From: Brotonthovivens sp045629925
GTDB lineage: Bacteria > Bacillota > Clostridia > Lachnospirales > Lachnospiraceae
Assembly: GCA_045629925.1 (NCBI GenBank)
Contig: JAZQSD010000045.1
Coordinates: forward strand, 1-5,509
DNA: 5,509 nt
Direction of reading: 5' to 3'
In this document: positions 1-4,660 of the stretch, in pieces
Numbering within the stretch: position 1 is the stretch's first letter
How the letters are laid out: the number at the start of each line of letters is the position of its first letter
Position numbers and translations under genes: made by a program
The notes under the pieces: model-generated
Databases searched by the model: none
Told to the model about the DNA's origin: nothing
What the model saw: the letters and a program-made list of their open reading frames with translations, nothing else

Positions 1-141
1 CATCGTCTTTCTACTATTAGAAATGCAGATTTGATTCTTGTTATGAAAGAAGGAGATATTATCGAGCAGGGCAATCACGAAGAATTGCTGGCTGCAGATG
101 GATTTTATGCCGGACTTTACAACAGTCAGTTTGAAGAATAA
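1..141 (+). CDS. ABC transporter ATP-binding/permease protein, C-terminal end (partial)
   Basis: Only the last 46 residues and the stop are in the window; the gene enters from the left edge in frame 1. The first visible residues, HRLSTI, are the H-loop (switch histidine) of an ABC ATPase; they are followed by NADLILVMKEGDIIEQGNHE, the beta-strand and turn typical of the end of exporter-type nucleotide-binding domains. The protein stops about 20 residues later (FYAGLYNSQFEE), as usual for half-transporters of the MsbA/MdlB/multidrug type, in which a six-helix membrane domain precedes the ATPase. That N-terminal part is outside the window, so substrate and partner cannot be told. A terminator follows five bases after the stop, so this is the last gene of its transcript. 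The family is secure; the fused-permease architecture is inferred from the tail sequence. Confidence 0.9.
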   Translation, partial: HRLSTIRNADLILVMKEGDIIEQGNHEELLAADGFYAGLYNSQFEE

Positions 142-146
142 AATAT

Positions 147-180
147 GCCCCACCAGTTGGTGGGGCGTTTGCGTTATTTT
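147..180. terminator. Shared bidirectional intrinsic terminator between convergent genes
   Basis: Perfect 8-bp GC-rich stem GCCCCACC (147-154) / GGTGGGGC (159-166) with an AGTT loop. On the + strand it is followed by GTTTGCGTTATTTT, a broken T-tract; on the minus strand by ATATTTTATT. It lies 5 bases after the ABC transporter stop and 7 bases beyond the stop of the minus-strand phosphorylase, so one hairpin can end both converging transcripts. Confidence 0.85.
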
Positions 181-932
181 ATCAAGTTTTTGATAGCTTC
201 AATGGCTACTCGGATGGCACTGTCTGTGTCGTGGACTACTGGATTCTCAAGGCCCAGTTTTTCTCTTTCCTGGTTGGCAACTGTGAGAAATACAGAGGCG
301 CATTTTACTTTCAGATGGCTTGCCACAATGAAAAGTGCTGCGGATTCCATTTCGGATGCGAGACAGCCCAGACGTTTCCATGCTTCCCATTTTTGCTCCA
401 GATCATAGCTCACTGGCATAACACCTGGTTCATGCTGGCCATAAAAAGAGTCTTTGCACTGGACAACACCAAGATGATGAGGAAGGTCCAAAGATTTTGC
501 TCCTTGCAAAAGAGCCTGCACAAGTTGGAAGTCTGCTACAGCAGGGAATTCGATAGGTGCATATTCTTTGCTTGTGCCCTCTGCTCGGATTGCACCTGTA
601 GCGATTACAAGGTCACCGCTTTTTACCTCTGGCTGCATTCCGCCGCAAGTGCCTACTCGGATAAAGGTGTCTGCACCGGAGCGGACCAACTCTTCCATAG
701 CAATCGCTGCGGATGGACCGCCGATGCCGGTGGAAGTGACACTGACTTTCACGCCGTTTAGCGTGCCAGTATAAGTAATATATTCTCTGTTATCAGCGAC
801 AAGTTTGGCATCATCAAAGTAGGCTGCAATCTTAGCACAGCGTTTTGGATCGCCTGGCAAGATCACATATTTGCCAACATCGCCTTTGCCAACGCCGATA
901 TGATACTGTTTTCCATTTTCTGAATATTTCAT
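174..932 (-). CDS. udp: Uridine phosphorylase-like nucleoside phosphorylase
   Basis: Cytoplasmic salvage enzyme of the PNP/UDP family (NP-I fold), splitting a nucleoside with phosphate to give free base and ribose-1-phosphate. The 252-residue length matches E. coli Udp (253). Visible sites by eye alignment: GDP at 27-29 with R31, R49, STGIGGPS at 67-74, and R92-V-G-T95, the phosphate-binding set; F163 and Q166 in the base pocket; E194-M195-E196, the ribose-binding motif. The segment EFPAVADF (128-135) is close to Udp. Two E. coli uracil-pocket arginines (R168, R223) appear replaced by E168 and Q221, so the preferred base is less certain than the family. The ATG has AGGAG (940-944 on the complement) 7 bases upstream. 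It is transcribed alone, converging on the ABC transporter gene and divergent from citrate synthase. Confidence 0.9.
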   Translation of the reverse strand: MKYSENGKQYHIGVGKGDVGKYVILPGDPKRCAKIAAYFDDAKLVADNREYITYTGTLNGVKVSVTSTGIGGPSAAIAMEELVRSGADTFIRVGTCGGMQPEVKSGDLVIATGAIRAEGTSKEYAPIEFPAVADFQLVQALLQGAKSLDLPHHLGVVQCKDSFYGQHEPGVMPVSYDLEQKWEAWKRLGCLASEMESAALFIVASHLKVKCASVFLTVANQEREKLGLENPVVHDTDSAIRVAIEAIKNLIK

Positions 933-939
933 GATAGAT

Positions 940-944
940 CTCCT
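940..944 (-). promoter_or_regulatory. Ribosome binding site of udp
   Basis: The minus strand reads AGGAG followed by a 7-base spacer and ATG, which fixes the start at 932. Confidence 0.85.
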
Positions 945-995
945 AACAAGGTGGTTTCTACAGTTTTTGCCATTTCGTATATGAAACTATGGTAT

Positions 996-1024
996 AGTAT
1001 AGGAACGAGCAGGCTTTTCTTTAA
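996..1024 (-). promoter_or_regulatory. Candidate udp promoter
   Basis: On the minus strand TTAAAG (1019-1024) and TATACT (996-1001) are 17 bases apart. The -10 is good (5 of 6), the -35 weak (3 of 6). Start of transcription would be near 989-990, giving a leader of about 57 bases. A short dyad, ACTAT-GGT-ATAGT at 986-998, overlaps the -10 and the predicted start and could be an operator. No experimental support is visible; the weak -35 keeps confidence moderate. Confidence 0.4.
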
Positions 1025-1052
1025 GTATAGTTTGCGGGGGAAGAAGTGTCAA

Positions 1053-1130
1053 ACATAGATAACTATGAATAATTCTATGTGTAATCTTGCAAAATATTGT
1101 GCAAAATACTAGTTTTCAATAAAAAACTTG
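1053..1130. promoter_or_regulatory. Cluster of three dyad sequences upstream of citrate synthase
   Basis: Three inverted repeats follow one another before the citrate synthase promoter. (a) ACATAG (1053-1058) and CTATGT (1075-1080), with an internal CATAG-ATAA-CTATG at 1054-1067. (b) An 18-bp near-palindrome at 1087-1104, TTGCAAAATATTGTGCAA, with 8 of 9 pairs symmetric; it also contains TGCAAAATA twice at a 12-base period (1088 and 1100). (c) CTAGTTTT (1109-1116) and AAAACTTG (1123-1130), one mismatch, reaching into the -35. Their centres are about 29 and 24 bases apart. They resemble binding sites for one or more dimeric regulators of carbon/glutamate metabolism, but I cannot name the protein. 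Apart from these and the two promoters, the 933-1273 gap holds nothing else that I can support. Confidence 0.45.
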
Positions 1131-1156
1131 TGTTATGTGAATTTTTAGAGTAGAAT
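1128..1156 (+). promoter_or_regulatory. Citrate synthase promoter
   Basis: TTGTGT (1128-1133), 17-base spacer, TAGAAT (1151-1156): a sigma-A type promoter with 4 of 6 and 5 of 6 consensus bases. Predicted start is near 1163, leaving a leader of about 110 bases before the ATG at 1274. Confidence 0.65.
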
Positions 1157-1168
1157 AGACCCATATTT

Positions 1169-1194
1169 TTAGCATTAATGTATTAAAGTGCTAA
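1169..1194 (+). other. Stem-loop at the 5' end of the citrate synthase transcript
   Basis: TTAGCATTAA (1169-1178) pairs with TTAA (1183-1186) and TGCTAA (1189-1194), leaving an AG bulge and a TGTA loop. It begins about 6 bases after the predicted transcription start. It has no following T-tract, so it is not a terminator; a role in mRNA stability or regulation is an inference. Confidence 0.45.
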
Positions 1195-1258
1195 GTGGAA
1201 AAGGGATTTTGGAACAGGTAGACTAGTGAAATCTGTGAAGAAATTGAAAATAAATAGT

Positions 1259-1266
1259 AAAGGAAG
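1259..1266 (+). promoter_or_regulatory. Ribosome binding site deciding the citrate synthase start
   Basis: AAGGAAG lies 7 bases before ATG 1274. It favours this start over the in-frame GTG at 1226, whose upstream context (GGAACAGG) is weaker. Confidence 0.75.
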
Positions 1267-1273
1267 TGATTAC

Positions 1274-2647
1274 ATGTCAGAAGAACATATGATTGAATTA
1301 CAGGAGCAGTATTTGCCAGAGTTTAAATACCTCCTTGAAGAATGCTTAAGATCAGGTGCTATCGATCAAAGTCTGTACCATGAATACGATGTAAAGCGTG
1401 GTTTGCGTGACTCCAATGGTAAGGGTGTGTTGACTGGTCTTACAGAAATCGCTGACGTTAACGCTTACAAGATTGAAAATGGCCGCAGTGTGCCGGCAGA
1501 AGGTGAACTTTTTTATCAGGGATACAATATTTATGATCTGTTAAAGGGGTCTAGCAATAAGAGATTTGCTTTTGAAGAAGCTACCTATTTGTTGCTTTTT
1601 GGTGCGCTGCCATCTAAAGAACAGTTAAGAAATTTTATTAGCCTTATGGAAAGCTTTACAGAGATTCCAGGACGTTTTCTGCGTGACGTAGTTATGAAAG
1701 CAACTTCTGCTAACCAGATGAATGGTCTGCAGAAATGTGTATTGTCCTTATATTCCTATGATGACAATCCAGATGATATTTCTGTAGAAAACGTATTGCT
1801 TCAGTCCTTACAGCTGATTGCAAAACTGCCTGTTATCGCGGTGTCTTCCTACCATGCGTACAGACATTTCAGACTGGATAAGAACCTTCATATCCGTAAT
1901 CCAAAGCCAGGACTTTCCATGGCAGAAAACATTCTGCAGATGCTTCGTCCAGATGGAAAATATACAGAGTTAGAGGCGCGCGTACTTGACTGCTCATTGG
2001 TGCTTCATGCTGAACACGGCGGTGGTAACAACTCCACATTCACAACTCATGTAGTAACATCTTCTGGCACAGATACATACTCTGCTATGGCAGCAGCTAT
2101 GGCGTCCTTAAAAGGTCCTCGCCATGGTGGTGCCAACTTAAAAGTTGAGCAGATGATGGAAGATATCAAGGCCAATGTTGCTGATTGGGAAAATGAAGCT
2201 GAGATTGAAATCTATCTGCGCAAGATTTTAAATAAAGAAGCTTTTGATAAATCCGGCCTCATCTATGGTATGGGACATGCGGTATACACATTGTCTGACC
2301 CACGAGAAGTCATCTTAAAAGAATATGCAAAGAGACTTTCAGAGGAAAAAGGAACACAGAAAGAATACGCGTTTTTAGACAGAATCGAAAAGATCGCAGT
2401 TCGCCTGCTGACAGAGCAGCATAAGATCTTCAAACCAGTCTGTGCAAACGTGGACTTCTACAGTGGATTCGTATACACAATGCTTGGCATTCCACAGGAA
2501 CTTTACACACCGCTGTTTGCCATTGCGCGTATGTCTGGCTGGAGTGCACATCGTTTGGAAGAATTGGTTAACAAAGGAAAGATTATCCGTCCAGCGTACA
2601 AGTATGTAGGATGGCATAGAGATTATGTTCCATTAGACGAACGATAA
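1274..2647 (+). CDS. gltA: Citrate synthase (citrate/2-methylcitrate synthase family)
   Basis: Condenses acetyl-CoA with oxaloacetate to citrate in the cytoplasm, the entry to the oxidative branch that supplies 2-oxoglutarate and glutamate in anaerobes with a partial TCA cycle. The 457-residue protein has all core motifs: HAEHGGGNNS (245-254, catalytic H248), GPRHGGAN (281-288), GMGHAVY (332-338, catalytic H335), SDPR (341-344), NVDFYSG (392-398, catalytic D394) and ARMSGWSAH (418-426). It is a Si-type enzyme, not the Re-type known from some clostridia. An N-terminal stretch of about 40 residues before the core makes it longer than typical citrate synthases. The ATG is chosen because AAAGGAAG ends 7 bases upstream; an in-frame GTG at 1226 would add 16 lysine-rich residues but has poorer ribosome-site context. 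2-Methylcitrate activity cannot be excluded from sequence. It has its own promoter and terminator. Confidence 0.93.
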   Translation: MSEEHMIELQEQYLPEFKYLLEECLRSGAIDQSLYHEYDVKRGLRDSNGKGVLTGLTEIADVNAYKIENGRSVPAEGELFYQGYNIYDLLKGSSNKRFAFEEATYLLLFGALPSKEQLRNFISLMESFTEIPGRFLRDVVMKATSANQMNGLQKCVLSLYSYDDNPDDISVENVLLQSLQLIAKLPVIAVSSYHAYRHFRLDKNLHIRNPKPGLSMAENILQMLRPDGKYTELEARVLDCSLVLHAEHGGGNNSTFTTHVVTSSGTDTYSAMAAAMASLKGPRHGGANLKVEQMMEDIKANVADWENEAEIEIYLRKILNKEAFDKSGLIYGMGHAVYTLSDPREVILKEYAKRLSEEKGTQKEYAFLDRIEKIAVRLLTEQHKIFKPVCANVDFYSGFVYTMLGIPQELYTPLFAIARMSGWSAHRLEELVNKGKIIRPAYKYVGWHRDYVPLDER

Positions 2648-2660
2648 AAAATAAAAAAGG

Positions 2661-2666
2661 TATAAT
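2661..2666 (+). promoter_or_regulatory. Isolated perfect -10 box before the composite hairpin
   Basis: TATAAT lies 6 bases before the hairpin that starts at 2672, so a start at about 2672-2673 would produce an RNA that is almost only the hairpin. No acceptable -35 is seen at 16-19 bases (the nearest, TTAGAC at 2633-2638, is 22 away) and there is no TG extension, so this may be chance in AT-rich sequence. Confidence 0.25.
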
Positions 2667-2671
2667 CATTG

Positions 2672-2759
2672 CCCGTATTGAGAAAAAATTGGCTCTTACA
2701 AATCTGGAAACGATTTGTGGGAGGTGATTTTTCTCTCAATGCGGGATTTTATTTTTTTG
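2672..2759 (+). terminator. Long composite hairpin: citrate synthase terminator, possible small RNA
   Basis: Outer stem: CCCGTATTGAGA (2672-2683) pairs with TCTCAATGCGGG (2734-2745), one T-G wobble. The pairing continues past one A-C mismatch through an A-run (2685-2689) against a T-run (2728-2732). An inner hairpin pairs CTCTTACAAATC (2693-2704) with GATTTGTGGGAG (2712-2723), with two wobbles, around a 7-base loop. ATTTTATTTTTTTG follows. It begins 24 bases after the citrate synthase stop, so terminator function is well supported. At 74 bases it is much larger than the other two terminators in this window, which have stems of 8 and 11 bp. Confidence 0.85.
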
Positions 2760-2780
2760 CCTATTTGGCGGAGATAACGG

Positions 2781-2809
2781 TTGAGAAAACTTTGAAATTC
2801 CTTTATAAT
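2781..2809 (+). promoter_or_regulatory. gltX promoter
   Basis: TTGAGA (2781-2786), 17-base spacer, perfect TATAAT (2804-2809). This is the best promoter in the window. Transcription should begin near 2816, giving a leader of about 83 bases, too short for a T-box. Confidence 0.8.
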
Positions 2810-2814
2810 ATTTA

Positions 2815-2841
2815 CGCCTATGCTATGCGGTAAGCATGGCG
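2815..2841 (+). other. Stem-loop at the 5' end of the gltX transcript
   Basis: CGCC (2815-2818) pairs with GGCG (2838-2841), and ATGCT (2820-2824) with AGCAT (2833-2837), leaving one bulged T and an 8-base loop. It coincides with the predicted transcript start, and no T-tract follows. It resembles a 5'-terminal stabilising hairpin; any regulatory role is inference. Confidence 0.45.
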
Positions 2842-2886
2842 GGAAATGATTTTGATAATGAATTATAAGTGGCATGTCCACAGAAA

Positions 2887-2892
2887 AGAGGA
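2887..2892 (+). promoter_or_regulatory. Ribosome binding site deciding the gltX start
   Basis: AGAGGA lies 6 bases before ATG 2899. The in-frame GTG at 2869 has no comparable site and sits within a small GTGG/CCAC hairpin (2869-2881), so ATG 2899 is preferred; it also gives the normal family N-terminus. Confidence 0.85.
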
Positions 2893-2898
2893 TATATT

Positions 2899-4347
2899 AT
2901 GGCAAAAGTAAGAACACGATTTGCACCAAGTCCAACAGGACGTATGCACGTAGGAAATCTGCGTACAGCATTATATACATACCTGATCGCGAAGCATGAA
3001 GGCGGTGACTTCATTCTTCGTATCGAAGACACAGACCAGGAGCGTTTTGTGGACGAAGCCCTTGGAATCATCTATAGAACACTGGCAAAAACAGGACTGA
3101 TCCACGATGAAGGTCCAGATAAAGATGGCGGTGTAGGACCATATGTACAGTCTGAACGTTGCCAGTCCGGACTTTACATGGAATACGCAAAACAGCTGGT
3201 AGAAAAAGGCGAAGCTTACTATTGCTTCTGTGACAAAGAACGTCTGGAAACATTAAAACAGACAGTAGCTGGCAAAGAGATCAGCGTTTATGACAAGCAC
3301 TGTCTCCACATGTCCAAAGAAGAAGTAGAGGCTAATCTAGCAGCAGGAAAACCATTTGTTATCCGTGCGAATATGCCAACAGAAGGAACAACAACATTTC
3401 ACGATGAAATCTATGGTGATATCACAGCTCCAAACGAAGAACTGGACGATATGATCCTGATCAAATCTGACGGATATCCAACATACAACTTTGCAAACGT
3501 AGTAGATGACCATTTAATGGGTATCACACACGTTGTTCGCGGTAACGAATATTTATCTTCCGCACCAAAATACACAAGACTGTATGCTGCATTTGGATGG
3601 GAAGAACCAAAATACATTCACTGCCCACTGATCACTAACGAAGAACACCAGAAACTGTCCAAACGTTCCGGCCATTCTTCCTACGAAGATCTGATCGAGC
3701 AGGGATTCTTAACAGAAGCAGTTGTTAACTTTGTAGCGCTGCTTGGATGGAGCCCATCTGACAATCAGGAGATCTTCTCTTTAGAACAGCTGGTAGAAAA
3801 CTTTGACTTCCGTCACATCAGCAAATCCCCAGCGGGATTTGATATGGTGAAATTAAAATGGATGAACGGCGAATACTTAAAAGCTATGGACGAAGATGCA
3901 TTCTTCGAAATGGCTCTTCCATATATTAAAGAAGTTGTAACAAAAGATGTAGATCTTAAGAAGATTTCTAATATGGTAAAAACTCGTATCGAAGTATTCC
4001 CAGATATCAAAGATCATATTGATTTCTTTGAAGCTGTTCCAGAATACGATGTGGAAATGTACACACACAAGAAGATGAAAACAAATGCGGAGACATCTCT
4101 TGAAGTGTTAAAAGATATCCTTCCACGTCTTCAGGCACAGGATGATTACAGCAACGATGCCCTCTACGCAATGCTTTGTGAATATGTAGCAGAAAAAGGC
4201 GTAAAGAACGGCTATGTAATGTGGCCAATCCGTACAGCTGTATCTGGAAAACAGATGACACCAGGCGGTGCAACAGAGCTTATGGAAATCCTTGGAAAAG
4301 AAGAATCTATTGCTCGTATTGAAGCTGCAATCGCAAAATTAAGCTAA
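2899..4347 (+). CDS. gltX: Glutamyl-tRNA synthetase
   Basis: Class I aminoacyl-tRNA synthetase that charges tRNA-Glu with glutamate using ATP, in the cytoplasm. The 482-residue length is normal. The N-terminus RFAPSPTGRMHVGN (7-20) carries the HIGH motif as HVGN (17-20), and KLSKR (252-256) is the KMSKS loop. C109-x-C111 and C135-x-H137 reproduce the four-ligand zinc knuckle seen in E. coli GluRS, so this is a zinc-type enzyme. GNEYLSSAPKY (215-225) is the conserved active-site region, and the alpha-helical anticodon-binding part occupies roughly 310-482, including PIRTAVSG (443-450). In many Clostridia GluRS also misacylates tRNA-Gln for correction by GatCAB; whether this one does cannot be judged here. 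It has its own promoter and a strong terminator, hence a single-gene transcript. Confidence 0.97.
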   Translation: MAKVRTRFAPSPTGRMHVGNLRTALYTYLIAKHEGGDFILRIEDTDQERFVDEALGIIYRTLAKTGLIHDEGPDKDGGVGPYVQSERCQSGLYMEYAKQLVEKGEAYYCFCDKERLETLKQTVAGKEISVYDKHCLHMSKEEVEANLAAGKPFVIRANMPTEGTTTFHDEIYGDITAPNEELDDMILIKSDGYPTYNFANVVDDHLMGITHVVRGNEYLSSAPKYTRLYAAFGWEEPKYIHCPLITNEEHQKLSKRSGHSSYEDLIEQGFLTEAVVNFVALLGWSPSDNQEIFSLEQLVENFDFRHISKSPAGFDMVKLKWMNGEYLKAMDEDAFFEMALPYIKEVVTKDVDLKKISNMVKTRIEVFPDIKDHIDFFEAVPEYDVEMYTHKKMKTNAETSLEVLKDILPRLQAQDDYSNDALYAMLCEYVAEKGVKNGYVMWPIRTAVSGKQMTPGGATELMEILGKEESIARIEAAIAKLS

Positions 4348-4356
4348 TGTAAACCA

Positions 4357-4397
4357 GTCCGTAACCCTTGATTTTACTGGGGTTACGGGCTTTTTTT
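4357..4397 (+). terminator. gltX intrinsic terminator
   Basis: GTCCGTAACCC (4357-4367) pairs with GGGTTACGGGC (4380-4390), 11 bp with one T-G wobble and a 12-base loop, followed directly by seven T (4391-4397). It begins 10 bases after the gltX stop. Confidence 0.95.
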
Positions 4398-4424
4398 GCC
4401 TAAAAATAATAAAATTTTATGTAA

Positions 4425-4440
4425 ACACAATATATTGTGT
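4425..4440. promoter_or_regulatory. NrdR box 1 (perfect palindrome)
   Basis: ACACAATATATTGTGT fits the known NrdR operator consensus (acaCwAtATaTwGtgt) and is a perfect palindrome that extends to 20 bp (4423-4442). NrdR is the ATP-cone repressor of ribonucleotide reductase genes, and the downstream gene is nrdD, which makes the assignment strong. It is centred about 94 bases upstream of the predicted transcription start. Confidence 0.88.
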
Positions 4441-4467
4441 TTGTTAAAATAAAAACAGGGGTTTTTT

Positions 4468-4483
4468 ATACAATATCTTGATT
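4468..4483. promoter_or_regulatory. Probable second, degenerate NrdR box
   Basis: ATACAATATCTTGATT matches box 1 at 12 of 16 positions; the core CAATATCTTG differs from CAATATATTG at one base. NrdR sites usually occur in pairs on one face of the helix. Here the centres are 43 bases apart, about four turns, rather than the more usual three. It ends 7 bases before the predicted -35. Confidence 0.55.
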
Positions 4484-4490
4484 TTGCCTA

Positions 4491-4519
4491 TTGCAATGCA
4501 ATACTAGATGTTGTACAAT
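4491..4519 (+). promoter_or_regulatory. Probable nrdD promoter
   Basis: TTGCAA (4491-4496), 17-base spacer, TACAAT (4514-4519). Predicted start is near 4526, giving a leader of about 135 bases. A 13-bp dyad ATTGCA-A-TGCAAT (4490-4502) covers the -35 and may be a further operator. An alternative promoter inside the second NrdR box (TACAAT at 4469-4474) lacks a properly spaced -35. Confidence 0.5.
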
Positions 4520-4526
4520 GGCAATA

Positions 4527-4601
4527 CAGCTCGGCATATATCTAGTGGGTATGCGTATGTAATTTTGTGAAAAAACCATAGATATAGTGGAGTCCAAGCT
4601 G
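4527..4601 (+). other. Structured 5' leader of nrdD, unclassified
   Basis: CAGCT (4527-4531) and GG (4533-4534) pair with CC (4594-4595) and AGCTG (4597-4601) as a closing stem with a C-A mismatch. An inner stem TATATCTA (4537-4544) plus TGG (4546-4548) pairs with CCA (4576-4578) and TAGATATA (4579-4586). This leaves a 27-base apical loop and a one-sided internal loop at about 4587-4592. The element starts at the predicted transcript 5' end. GAGGAG follows at once (4601-4606) without a usable reading frame. I recognise no known riboswitch core. The rest of the leader to 4648 shows no further structure I can support. Confidence 0.4.
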
Positions 4602-4648
4602 AGGAGATATATATTTTGTAACAGTTTTATAGTAATAGATACAACGAG

Positions 4649-4654
4649 AAGGGG
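4649..4654 (+). promoter_or_regulatory. nrdD ribosome binding site
   Basis: AAGGGG followed by 6 bases and ATG 4661. Confidence 0.8.
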
Positions 4655-4660
4655 AAGACA

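Noticed and set aside
231..774. Long open frames on the + strand opposite udp (231-761, 568-774)
   Set aside because: They are antisense shadows of a clearly recognised enzyme, have no ribosome site and resemble no family I know.
967..998. Possible + strand promoter TTGCCA ... TATAGT
   Set aside because: The spacer is 20 bases, too long, and no gene start follows for more than 200 bases.
1046..1072. Eight-codon frame GTG...TAA preceded by GGGGGAAGAA, a possible leader peptide
   Set aside because: The spacing to the purine run is good, but no + strand promoter upstream is convincing and its end lies upstream of the citrate synthase promoter, so it would not be on that mRNA.
1140..1154. CodY-like box AATTTTTAGAGTAGA over the citrate synthase promoter
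   Set aside because: It has about five mismatches to AATTTTCWGAAAATT, which is expected by chance in AT-rich DNA.
2816..2898. T-box or other amino-acid-sensing leader before gltX
   Set aside because: The leader is only about 83 bases, has no T-box sequence and no terminator/antiterminator pair.
2375..4273. Several minus-strand frames of 60-90 codons inside citrate synthase and gltX
   Set aside because: All lie opposite highly conserved coding sequence, lack ribosome sites and show no recognisable protein features.
4527..4660. Known riboswitch (cobalamin, purine or deoxyguanosine, c-di-GMP, ZTP) before nrdD
   Set aside because: None of the conserved cores of these classes that I know is present, so only an unclassified structured leader is reported.
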